Positions 1 through 6,295 of a DNA stretch of 35,939 nt are shown in pieces. The notes under the pieces are model-generated. The model saw only the letters and a list, made by a program, of their open reading frames with translations. It did no database searches and was not told where the DNA came from. The number at the start of each line of letters is the position of its first letter. Position 1 is the stretch's first letter. Source of the DNA: a virus; the IMG/VR virus record IMGVR_UViG_3300024999_000246, positions 1 to 35,939 of that record, one strand, 5' to 3'. The position numbers were made by a program, and so were the translations under genes.

Positions 1-2
1 TA

Positions 3-590
3 AATGCTGGAAAATTTAGATCTCAACTAAAGGCCGAACTGGATGGATGGGTAGGTAAGTTTGAACCGCTGAGGTTAAAAACTAAAGCGGCCTATGACGA
101 GGTAAATGCTGAAAAAAAGCGGGTTTGTGATCCCTACGAACAGGCAATAAAAGTCGTAGGGACGGCGATAAACGCTTATGCAACGCGCTTGGAAAACGAA
201 CGCCGGGCGGAACAGGCAAAAGCGGAGGCGAAAGCAAAGGCGGACGCGGAAGTCGAAAGACAGAAGCTCCTTGAACGCGCAGCGGCGGCAAAAACAGAAA
301 GCAAGCAAGATGAACTCCTTGAACGTGCCGAAAACGTTTACGTCGAACCGGTAATCGTTGAACGTCAAATTGAAAAAATGGTGAAGACCGAAGACGTAAA
401 AATGGTACAGCGCAAAGAAATTGAGGTAAGCGTTGCTAACATGGGCTTGCTTTGCATGGAAATTATCGCCGGTCGTGTTCCGCCCACCGTGCTTGATATC
501 AAGCTACAAATTCTAAAATCCTGGATCAAGGCAGCGGGAATAAAATCTTGCCCAGGACTTCATATCCGTGAAAAAATTATTGTCGTATAA
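3..590 (+). CDS. Partial coiled-coil phage protein (5' end missing)
   Basis: The reading frame is open from the left edge to TAA at 588-590, so the gene starts outside the window; a TTG at 189 is only an internal candidate. The visible 195 residues have a long charged Ala/Glu/Lys/Arg-rich helix in the middle (about residues 60-110), very likely a coiled coil, and a compact C-terminal part containing VANMGLLCMEIIAGRVPP. I do not recognise the family. Proteins of this build often lie next to phage recombination and single-strand-binding genes, which fits the SSB-like gene at 1510. The stop overlaps the next start by one base, so the two genes are probably translationally coupled. Confidence 0.7.
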   Translation, partial: NAGKFRSQLKAELDGWVGKFEPLRLKTKAAYDEVNAEKKRVCDPYEQAIKVVGTAINAYATRLENERRAEQAKAEAKAKADAEVERQKLLERAAAAKTESKQDELLERAENVYVEPVIVERQIEKMVKTEDVKMVQRKEIEVSVANMGLLCMEIIAGRVPPTVLDIKLQILKSWIKAAGIKSCPGLHIREKIIVV

Positions 591-1480
591 TGGGAAAACG
601 TATGCCTATAAGGGTTGGTTTGCACGATAGCGATAAAACTAGATATCCAAACTTAGCGTTGATGAAATTGAGCGCGTGGCACAAAGCACGGGGGGATTCG
701 GTAGAATGGTTTTTGGCGATGAATGCCACATACGACAAGGTATACTCAAGCAAAGTATTCACATTTACGCCGTCTGACCTGTATCTACCTGCCGGCACGA
801 TTAAAGGTGGGAATGGGTATGCATCTGGCATTGTGCTACAAAACGAAATAGAGCATATTTGCCCTGACTATACACTCTATGGGATAGATTACAGCATGGG
901 GTTTTTAACTCGCGGATGCGATCGTAATTGCGAGTGGTGTAATGTGCCACATCGCGAAGGGAAAATACGAATGAATGCAGATGTTGAGGAGTTCTTACGA
1001 CACGAAGAAGTGGTGTTAATGGACAACAATGTGCTACAACATCAACATGGTATTGCACAGATCGAAAAGATGTCGAAGCTCGGTGTCAAAATCGACTTCA
1101 ACCAGGGCTTGGATTGTCGATTAATCGATGATGGCATAGCACGTCTTTTGTCGTCGCTGAAGTGGCGCAGTCCCTTACGATTTGCCTGTGACCACTCCGG
1201 TATGATCCCTGCAATACATCGCGCAGTTGAGCTATTGCGGTGGCACAACTGTACGCCTACAAGATATTTTTGTTATGTGTTGGTAAAAGATATCCCCGAT
1301 GCGGTAGAGCGCATTCAGTTTTTGAAAGGGGTGCACGTCGACCCATTTGCGCAGCCATACATTCCGCCAGATGGGTTGCCACCGAACGCAGAACAAAAAG
1401 CATTTTGTCGATGGGTAAATCACAAGGCAGAATTTAAAAGCCGCACCTGGGATGAATACCGGGCGGCGCATAAAGTATAA
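590..1480 (+). CDS. Radical SAM domain protein
   Basis: The 296-residue product contains CDRNCEWC at residues 110-117, the CxxxCxxC motif that binds the [4Fe-4S] cluster in radical SAM enzymes. It is followed by a barrel-like region with LGVKIDFNQGLD, a pattern seen in this superfamily. The first 100 residues resemble the accessory domain often found ahead of phage radical SAM cores. The substrate cannot be read from the sequence; phage members are mostly uncharacterised. The ATG overlaps the previous stop by one base. The gene is full length and all three cluster cysteines are present. I am confident of the superfamily and not of the reaction. Confidence 0.85.
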   Translation: MGKRMPIRVGLHDSDKTRYPNLALMKLSAWHKARGDSVEWFLAMNATYDKVYSSKVFTFTPSDLYLPAGTIKGGNGYASGIVLQNEIEHICPDYTLYGIDYSMGFLTRGCDRNCEWCNVPHREGKIRMNADVEEFLRHEEVVLMDNNVLQHQHGIAQIEKMSKLGVKIDFNQGLDCRLIDDGIARLLSSLKWRSPLRFACDHSGMIPAIHRAVELLRWHNCTPTRYFCYVLVKDIPDAVERIQFLKGVHVDPFAQPYIPPDGLPPNAEQKAFCRWVNHKAEFKSRTWDEYRAAHKV

Positions 1481-1509
1481 AAAAAAGAAAAGAAAGGAAA
1501 GGAATAACG

Positions 1510-1917
1510 ATGAATTTTAAGCCAAAAAAAGAATCAGAGCTGAGTGAGAAATATGAGCAAATACTTCTGCCGGCAGGGGAGTACGATTTCACTGTGACAA
1601 AAGCTACGGATAAAACAAGTGGAAATGGGAACGAAATGATTGAGATGAAACTTGATATACACATACCCGAAGGGGGGAAAGCGAAAGTGTACGACTATTT
1701 GTTAGAGGCTATGCACTACAAGCTTAAGCACTTTTGCGAGGCAACCAACTTGGTGCCTCAGTATGAGACCGGAAGCCTTACTGCCGCCCTATGTACCGGC
1801 CGTACAGGTCGATGTATAATCGTTATCAAAGCCGATAAAAATGGCACTTACGCCGACCGTAACGAGGTTAAAGATTACTGCAAGCCCGATATCAATTCGA
1901 GCGAGCTAGCGTTTTAA
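1510..1917 (+). CDS. SSB-like / DUF669-type phage protein
   Basis: This 135-residue protein opens with a phrase typical of phage DUF669-like single-strand-binding proteins: LLPAGEYDFTVTKATDKTSG at residues 20-39, then EMIEMKLDI, which forms the first OB-fold strands. The middle (KLKHFCEATNLV) matches the helix these proteins carry, and the end turns acidic. The start is supported by a purine-rich site (gaaaggaaaggaa) before ATG at 1510. A role in coating ssDNA during phage recombination or replication is inferred from family and from the nearby RuvC-like gene. A second protein of similar build lies at 25960. Confidence 0.65.
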   Translation: MNFKPKKESELSEKYEQILLPAGEYDFTVTKATDKTSGNGNEMIEMKLDIHIPEGGKAKVYDYLLEAMHYKLKHFCEATNLVPQYETGSLTAALCTGRTGRCIIVIKADKNGTYADRNEVKDYCKPDINSSELAF

Positions 1918-1939
1918 GTCAAAGGAAAGTAGGGTATAA

Positions 1940-2206
1940 ATGGACTTACCAAGCGTGTTCACGAACATAATCAAACGCGCACGAAAGCCGCATGTGTGCT
2001 ATGAGTGCAAAGTTGTAATACATGCTGGCGATGATTATCATGCAATGTCTGGGTGCTGGGATGGAGAGTGGCATCATTATAAGACATGTATTGATTGTGA
2101 GTGTTTACGCGATGAGCTTAAGTATGATGATGAACTTGCGCCGTTAGGGGAACTGCGCTACTGGGCGCAAGAAGCGGGCATCGATTTTGATAAAGGAAAG
2201 GGATAA
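1940..2206 (+). CDS. Small zinc-binding phage protein
   Basis: An 88-residue protein with HVCYECKVVIHAGDDYHAMS and HHYKTCIDCECLRDEL. Two Cys pairs (C20/C23 and C50/C53, with C55 close by) can form one zinc site around a short beta hairpin. The DDYHAMSGCWDGEWHHYKTC stretch is familiar from phage proteins of unknown role. A Shine-Dalgarno-like aaaggaaagtagg precedes ATG. It is one of at least eight tiny Cys-rich proteins in this window. DNA or protein binding is a guess from the zinc ribbon alone. Confidence 0.65.
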   Translation: MDLPSVFTNIIKRARKPHVCYECKVVIHAGDDYHAMSGCWDGEWHHYKTCIDCECLRDELKYDDELAPLGELRYWAQEAGIDFDKGKG

Positions 2207-2278
2207 AATGAGTAGAAATTCTGAAAAAAATATACACTAAAGCACTTGGACTTAAAAATTCGGATAAGGAGAAGAAAA

Positions 2279-2362
2279 ATGGTTGAATGGGTTACGTTTG
2301 TAAGGGATATTCCGGTTACTGTGTTATGTTTGTGCATTGGTGTTATTTTTGTGAAAAGATAG
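2279..2362 (+). CDS. 27-residue hydrophobic peptide
   Basis: ATG at 2279 follows a strong site (aaggag at 2267-2272) and encodes 27 residues. After a short polar start the rest, VTVLCLCIGVIFVKR, is hydrophobic and ends in two basic residues, as expected of a single membrane-spanning peptide with its C-terminus in the cytoplasm. The next gene follows after 15 bases. The good ribosome site and the position in a packed operon support it, but at this length chance is possible. Confidence 0.4.
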   Translation: MVEWVTFVRDIPVTVLCLCIGVIFVKR

Positions 2363-2377
2363 GATGAAAGGAAAACC

Positions 2378-2548
2378 ATGAAACCACTTGAGAAATTGTA
2401 CGAAATGCGTAACAAATGGGAAGGACGCGAGGACTTCGACTTAAACAAAAATGAGTTCCGTTTGGTGGGAGAATTTTTAGACGAGATCAATCTCGTGATT
2501 GGACTTTTGGAAGAGAAGAAAAAGACCTGCTGTGGAGGGGTAAGATGA
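2378..2548 (+). CDS. Small hypothetical phage protein
   Basis: This 56-residue ORF starts at ATG 2378 after gatgaaaggaaa and reads MKPLEKLYEMRNKWEG, a mainly helical, charged protein ending KTCCGGVR. The stop (tga at 2546-2548) overlaps an ATG at 2545, giving the ATGA arrangement usual for coupled genes. I do not recognise a family. It may be a small DNA- or protein-binding accessory factor; nothing in the sequence fixes its function. Confidence 0.5.
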   Translation: MKPLEKLYEMRNKWEGREDFDLNKNEFRLVGEFLDEINLVIGLLEEKKKTCCGGVR

Positions 2549-2813
2549 GGTATGCGGGCATATCGGATGCGATATCTGCGGGCGAAGTACCTGTCATGGC
2601 ACAATCCTGTACCAAGTCGATGATTATCGCGTTTGTTGTCGTTGTCAAGCATCTGCAATATCTTTTGCAATACAAGCGGCTGAGCGCTTTTCCGTGATAA
2701 TCGACAGAGCAAAGCCATGTGGAGGTGGAGAAAGAACAAAATGGAAAAATACGTTGAATGGATCAAAACTCATGCCATTAATCCCACTGGGAAATGCGCC
2801 GAATATACATTAG
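2545..2813 (+). pseudogene. Zinc-ribbon protein with a frame break just after its start
   Basis: The frame starting at 2550 reads a clear zinc-finger protein (VCGHIGCDICGRSTCHGT, then DDYRVCCRCQASAI) and stays open to TAG at 2811. It has no usable start codon. The ATG at 2545, which has a good site (ggagggg) and overlaps the previous stop, lies in the neighbouring frame and would give a 50-residue product ending at 2697 with no zinc motif. One extra base near 2548-2550 would join that ATG to the zinc frame. The extended frame would overlap the next gene by about 70 bases. Either the gene is broken, it is recoded, or one base is missing from the assembly. The 50-residue alternative is less convincing. 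Confidence 0.45.
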
Positions 2814-3097
2814 CCATGCAAAAGGATTTTCCGGAATTGACGCGGGTGAGAGGGTATTACAATTGCCCTCTACACGGCAAAAGAGATCATTGGTGGTTGG
2901 TTGGTCCTGGCGGAAATATTATAGACCCAACCGTAAATCAATTTTCCACGAAAGGATATGCGGCAGAATATATTCTGTGGGACGAAACATCCGAAGAGCC
3001 TACAGGAAGATGTCTCCAGTGTGGAGATTTAACGTATCGGTTTAAGAGTTTTTGTAGCGAAGACTGCATTAGAAAAGGGAGAAAAATTTATGGATGA
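2741..3097 (+). CDS. Phage protein with Cys-His-Asp arrangement and C-terminal zinc knuckle
   Basis: I place the start at ATG 2741, ten bases after ggaggtggag, rather than at an upstream ATG at 2717 that lies in that same site. The 118-residue product has C19 (PTGKCAEYT), H50 (KRDHWWLV) and D62 (NIIDPT) in the order seen in papain-like and transglutaminase-like folds. The C-terminus has C91, C94, C105 and C109 as a zinc knuckle. A small cysteine hydrolase is therefore possible, but the triad is my reading and not a family assignment. The end overlaps the next gene by eight bases. Confidence 0.65.
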   Translation: MEKYVEWIKTHAINPTGKCAEYTLAMQKDFPELTRVRGYYNCPLHGKRDHWWLVGPGGNIIDPTVNQFSTKGYAAEYILWDETSEEPTGRCLQCGDLTYRFKSFCSEDCIRKGRKIYG

Positions 3098-3443
3098 AAT
3101 ATTTGCCAATAAATTAGCACAGGCAATAGGGGAACGCAATGAGCTGGCGGACGCGATCCGGCAAACACTTACTGAAAATGCCCACCTTACGGACGGCGAA
3201 ATCTGTACGCTTAAGCGGCTTAAAGATGTACTTTTAAAAGTCGATGAATCTATCCAAGAAAATAAAAAAGTAGAAACAAGGATAATCCGAGTCCGCTCTT
3301 GCAGGGACTGCCCATATCTGGTCAAGGAAAGACTTATTTCTGACCACTGTTCAGCAACTTTTGGGGCCCCACATATCGACAATTTAGATGCAATACACCC
3401 ATGTTGTAAATTAGATTTAATTCCAGAAAATTTAAAGGGTTAA
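3090..3443 (+). CDS. Helical protein with C-terminal Cys/His cluster
   Basis: This 117-residue protein begins inside the end of the previous gene. Residues 1-65 are charged and helical (KLAQAIGERNELADAIRQTL), probably a coiled coil. The C-terminal third has CRDCPY, then HCS, then HPCCKL, enough Cys and His residues for one zinc site. I do not recognise the family. Its place between a zinc-knuckle protein and a RuvC-like nuclease suggests an early DNA-metabolism accessory role. Confidence 0.6.
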   Translation: MDEIFANKLAQAIGERNELADAIRQTLTENAHLTDGEICTLKRLKDVLLKVDESIQENKKVETRIIRVRSCRDCPYLVKERLISDHCSATFGAPHIDNLDAIHPCCKLDLIPENLKG

Positions 3444-3456
3444 AAAAATCGAAATA

Positions 3457-3891
3457 ATTGAACAAAAAAAAACAATCCTTGTCGGCATAGACCCTGATTG
3501 CGACAAATCTGGCGTGGCAATCTGGCGGCCACACGATAAGCATTACCAACTTGCTACACGTAGTTTTTTTGATCTTTTCAGTTGCATGGTTGCCAGGAGA
3601 AGCGATATCCGCCTCGTAGTGATAGAGGCTGGCTGGCTTAATAAATCAAACTGGCACATCGCAAAACTTAATAAGTTCGCGGCATCAAAATCTGGCAAGG
3701 ATATCGGCGCAAACCACGAGGTTGGGCGCAAAATCGTGGAAATGTGCGAATATCTTAAGTTGCCGTTTGAGCTTGTGAGGCCAACGCAAACAAAAGTCAC
3801 CAAAGAATATTTTGGAAAAATTACGGGCATCAAGGATCGCACGAATCAGGATCAAAGAGATGCAATGATGTTGGTTTTCGGTAGATCGTAG
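3457..3891 (+). CDS. RuvC-like / RNase H-fold nuclease (start unclear)
   Basis: The protein has VGIDPDCDKSGVAIW at its N-terminus, LVVIEAGW in the middle and NQDQRDAMMLVFG at the end. This is the D-E-D-D order of RuvC-type RNase H-fold nucleases; phage members resolve branched DNA. The first Asp is encoded at 3490-3492, upstream of the first standard in-frame start (GTG 3514), so a GTG start would delete an active-site residue. The frame is open back to 3436 but contains only near-cognate codons there (ATC 3448, ATA 3454, ATT 3457). A TTG at 3458 is out of frame by one base across an A9 run (3464-3472). ATT 3457 is listed as a placeholder. Confidence 0.7.
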   Translation: MEQKKTILVGIDPDCDKSGVAIWRPHDKHYQLATRSFFDLFSCMVARRSDIRLVVIEAGWLNKSNWHIAKLNKFAASKSGKDIGANHEVGRKIVEMCEYLKLPFELVRPTQTKVTKEYFGKITGIKDRTNQDQRDAMMLVFGRS

Positions 3892-4060
3892 CATAGCTTT
3901 TGTCGTTGATGATTACCAGCACAAGCCTGTGAGCTTCCTACGACGTTTTGACTGCAAACCCGCCATTTTGTTGATGTTTTTATGTACGTTAATAAAAATA
4001 TTATCAGACGTAGATTTCCAGCGTTTTAAAAAATATATTTTAAAAATCTTGGAAATCTTA
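3892..4060. other. Intergenic region with AT-rich inverted repeat
   Basis: No gene is visible here. GATTTCCA at 4013-4020 is repeated inverted as TGGAAATC at 4050-4057, and between them lies an A/T-only near-palindrome. The right arm ends four bases before the -35 box of the promoter at 4061, so the repeat could be an operator for a repressor or simply a cruciform. The first 100 bases show no clear structure. Confidence 0.4.
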
Positions 4061-4088
4061 TTGACATAATATTAATATATGATATACT
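4061..4088 (+). promoter_or_regulatory. Sigma-70-type promoter
   Basis: A perfect TTGACA (4061-4066) is followed after 16 bases by TATACT (4083-4088), a five-of-six match to the -10 consensus, in very AT-rich DNA. It would produce a transcript starting near 4095 and leading into the gene at 4141. An inverted repeat directly upstream suggests control. Confidence 0.7.
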
Positions 4089-4140
4089 ATATGTATAAGT
4101 GATTTAGCTTCTTAATTAAGTTTTTGAAAGGGGTAGAAAA

Positions 4141-4824
4141 ATGGAAACGGAAAAAGAGATGGACAGAAGAGGCACATACGGGGAGATACTCAATGCTCCC
4201 ACTTTTGTGAAGCAGTTATTGAAAGAGTCGGAGATTGAAGGCTGCTGGGAGACTGGGATCGAATCAGATAAGCGCAATAGAGGTACGAGCATTAATACAA
4301 GCGTGTACGGCTATGATGAGGCACAAAGTCTGGCGGTTGTGCAGGTAAGGCAGTGCCATTTCCGCCCAGGCCGGTACAGCAAAGTACGAAAAGATTACTA
4401 CTTGGTCGGTCGGTTGGAAAATGGCAAGGTTTTTGCACATGGTATCGATTCTCCGATTCGCTCGAAATTGTGTTTGGCGGACGCAAAATTTTGTGTGGAT
4501 TATGTTTTGTCAAAAATTTGGGGATGCAAAATTGATGAACTTAGCGATATCACAAGGCAAGGAGATGTTGCTTTTATTCCCATCTCCCACCTCCCGGCGA
4601 CTGCGGTGGATATTAACGGTGAGTCGATAATTATACGCGAGACACATAAAATCGAGGGAAAAATCTGGAAAGATGTCGACGGTACATTGTATTGCACGAG
4701 AGGGACAAGGATGATACACACAAAAAAAGAGCATAAAACAATCAAGGCTAAGGCCGGATATTATCGTATAAAGGCTGGATATCGTGCGTCGATGTGGGGG
4801 TTTACGCACCCGACTGCGGATTAA
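4141..4824 (+). CDS. Hypothetical phage protein, 227 residues
   Basis: ATG at 4141 follows gaaaggggtag. I do not recognise the family. Visible features are a charged N-terminus, a middle section with KDYYLVGRLENGKVFAHGID and a C-terminal part reading RQGDVAFIPI and later KAGYYRIKAGYRASMWGF. The second half mixes short beta strands with several His residues and resembles a small beta-rich fold. It is the first gene after a strong promoter, so it may be expressed early. The next gene is spaced 20 bases away with the same kind of ribosome site. Confidence 0.7.
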   Translation: METEKEMDRRGTYGEILNAPTFVKQLLKESEIEGCWETGIESDKRNRGTSINTSVYGYDEAQSLAVVQVRQCHFRPGRYSKVRKDYYLVGRLENGKVFAHGIDSPIRSKLCLADAKFCVDYVLSKIWGCKIDELSDITRQGDVAFIPISHLPATAVDINGESIIIRETHKIEGKIWKDVDGTLYCTRGTRMIHTKKEHKTIKAKAGYYRIKAGYRASMWGFTHPTAD

Positions 4825-4844
4825 TTTTTTAAAGGGGTAGGAAA

Positions 4845-5045
4845 ATGGAAATGGAATTTAGTGCCGAAACAAAGCTGGCTATCCAGTTGATGAAACTGTC
4901 GCACAGCCCGGAATGGGTTGAGATACAAAGCAGGGTCAAAGGGATTGCGATGATACCAGGACACCAGATACGGGAAGAAAAGGAGTCGATGGATATTATT
5001 TGGAAAGAGCTGATATCAATGCGAAAAATCGCTATGCGGGCTTGA
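4845..5045 (+). CDS. Small hypothetical protein
   Basis: A 66-residue helical protein (start MEMEFSAETKLAIQLMKL) with aaaggggtagg ten bases before ATG. It has no cysteines or membrane segments and an even spread of charged residues. No family is recognised. It shares the ribosome-site style of the upstream gene and is probably in its transcript. Confidence 0.55.
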   Translation: MEMEFSAETKLAIQLMKLSHSPEWVEIQSRVKGIAMIPGHQIREEKESMDIIWKELISMRKIAMRA

Positions 5046-5133
5046 TCGTGCAGCTTATGTATTAAGTGAGGATAAAATCGGTTTTGCTGAGATTATTGAT
5101 TAGATTAAGAGATTTTTTGGAAAGGGGTGAGAG

Positions 5134-5292
5134 ATGGGGAAATTGCACCGTATTTTATGCTACTGCTACCGATGTAAAGGTGGCCATACCTGGCCGTCGT
5201 CCGGCAAGCCAAAAGTATGCCCGCGTTGCCATAGTCCGTACTGGGAAACAAAAAGAAAGGAAAAGAAAGATGATATTGGTAAAAAAACTTGA
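5134..5292 (+). CDS. 52-residue zinc-ribbon protein
   Basis: ATG at 5134 follows aaaggggtgagag. The product has CYCYRC near its start and VCPRCHSPYW 15 residues later, two CxxC knuckles separated by a short loop as in rubredoxin-like zinc ribbons, then a lysine-rich tail. It closely resembles the 40-residue protein at 6039 (CPRCKSYYW), so the two are probably paralogues. This frame is preferred over a longer overlapping one that begins at GTG 5066. The gene overlaps the start of the next one. Confidence 0.65.
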   Translation: MGKLHRILCYCYRCKGGHTWPSSGKPKVCPRCHSPYWETKRKEKKDDIGKKT

Positions 5293-5662
5293 TCCGGTAG
5301 GCGCAAAAGAGTACGCCCTGTGGCGGTGCGGGCGGTGCGACAAGGTTGTGAGGCTGGGGTTTAAGGTAGGGCGTAACAGGGGAGAATGTTACCAATGTGA
5401 GCAACGGACGCGTGAGCGAGAAAGTTATGTGGCTGTTTACGCGCACAAAAACTTGGATATCGCAATCCGAGAGTGTTTGTCGTGTGGATTGGGATTCGAG
5501 AGTCGGGGGAAGTGGAATCGGCGGTGCCCGGAATGCTTAGATAAATCGCTCTACATAGAGTCAGAAAATAATTTTAAGCGAGTCAAAAATGATGCAATGA
5601 TGAAATTAATTGGCGATTGTGTGGCTAGCGAGGAAGGACTTATACGGGGGATATTGTATTGA
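5270..5662 (+). CDS. Double zinc-ribbon protein
   Basis: I place the start at ATG 5270, after aaaggaaaagaaag, inside the end of the preceding gene; an in-frame GTG at 5066 would add 68 residues that merely overlie that gene. The 130-residue product has CGRC with CYQC (residues about 24-50) and a second pair CLSC with CPEC (about 78-102). Two independent treble-clef or ribbon sites in one small protein suggest nucleic-acid or protein binding. The family is not recognised. Confidence 0.6.
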   Translation: MILVKKLDPVGAKEYALWRCGRCDKVVRLGFKVGRNRGECYQCEQRTRERESYVAVYAHKNLDIAIRECLSCGLGFESRGKWNRRCPECLDKSLYIESENNFKRVKNDAMMKLIGDCVASEEGLIRGILY

Positions 5663-5675
5663 TAAGGAGGGATGT

Positions 5676-6005
5676 ATGGATTATTGGACTGAATGTGTGG
5701 CAACGGCGTTAGAGGATGCAGGCATTGTCGTGTCAGATGATCAACTAAAGCAGATCGCCGAGGCCATTGAAGCAGGCCATGGAAATTATGGCCTAGCTCA
5801 TGGCTATGATCTAGTAAATAACCGTGCAGAAACTGACGCGGAAAGAAAATTGCTGGAGCTTAAAGCAGAGATCGGAAAGCGTGAAGATTGGAGAGCTCGA
5901 ACAGTGCCATGCCGAAAATGTTACGCTGAAGGCAGGATTACGAATGGCTATGGACTTGATATACAATGCTCTAGATGTTTCGGCAGTGGGCGGGTTCCAA
6001 TATGA
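5676..6005 (+). CDS. Phage protein with DnaJ-type zinc motif
   Basis: The start is set at ATG 5676 by a perfect aaggagg at 5664-5670, although the frame is open further upstream. The 109-residue product is helical in its first 70 residues and ends with CRKCYAEGRI and, further on, CSRCFGSGRV. This CxxCxxxG...CxxCxGxG pattern is the zinc motif of DnaJ-like cysteine-rich domains. In phage proteins it usually marks a binding module. The job is unknown. Confidence 0.65.
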   Translation: MDYWTECVATALEDAGIVVSDDQLKQIAEAIEAGHGNYGLAHGYDLVNNRAETDAERKLLELKAEIGKREDWRARTVPCRKCYAEGRITNGYGLDIQCSRCFGSGRVPI

Positions 6006-6038
6006 TTTTAAGGAATAACTTTTAAAAGGAGGTATTGA

Positions 6039-6161
6039 ATGCAAAAATTAAAATGCAAGCGGTGCGAGGAAGAGTGGATACCACGCACGGAAAATGTGCG
6101 ACAGTGTCCCAGATGCAAATCGTATTATTGGGACAAAGAGCGGAAGAGGGTTAAAAGATGA
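6039..6161 (+). CDS. 40-residue zinc-ribbon protein
   Basis: An aaaaggaggt site precedes ATG at 6039. The product reads CKRCEEEWIPR, then QCPRCKSYYW and a basic tail. The two CxxC pairs with the IPR link are the hallmark of a very short zinc ribbon frequently seen in phage and archaeal genomes. It is similar to the protein at 5134. It lies immediately upstream of the promoter and iterons that precede the replication gene, so a regulatory role there is conceivable. Confidence 0.65.
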   Translation: MQKLKCKRCEEEWIPRTENVRQCPRCKSYYWDKERKRVKR

Positions 6162-6179
6162 TGGGTTGATTTTTTTGTC

Positions 6180-6209
6180 TTGACAAATATAGAAAAGGTA
6201 ATATATTAT
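6180..6209 (+). promoter_or_regulatory. Sigma-70-type promoter ahead of the replication gene
   Basis: TTGACA at 6180-6185 is followed after 18 bases by TATTAT at 6204-6209 (or after 16 bases by TATATT). The start point would fall just before or inside the iteron block at 6221-6260, so a protein bound to the iterons would cover the transcription start. This is the arrangement expected for an initiator that represses its own gene. Confidence 0.6.
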
Positions 6210-6220
6210 CATTACAGTAA

Positions 6221-6260
6221 GCAGGCGTAAGCAGGCGTAAGCAGGCGTAAGCAGGCGTAA
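6221..6260. repeat. Four perfect 10-bp iterons (gcaggcgtaa)
   Basis: The 10-base unit gcaggcgtaa occurs four times in direct tandem, preceded by a partial copy (gtaa). The period is close to one helical turn, so all copies face the same side of the DNA. It sits between a promoter and the gene for a replication-initiator-like protein, the normal place for initiator binding sites. Related, degenerate copies occur inside that gene at 6672-6720. Confidence 0.75.
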
Positions 6261-6295
6261 TGAACTAATTATTATCTTTTTTATGAGAGGGTAAA

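Noticed and set aside
2158-2766. 202-codon minus-strand frame
   Set aside because: It lies opposite several small + strand genes with good ribosome sites and has a composition typical of antisense shadows.
3892-4060. tRNA or other stable RNA gene
   Set aside because: No cloverleaf arms or CCA-type end can be drawn; the only structure is an AT-rich inverted repeat.
5066-5269. GTG start giving a 198-residue fusion
   Set aside because: The extra part overlies the clear 52-residue zinc-ribbon gene in another frame.
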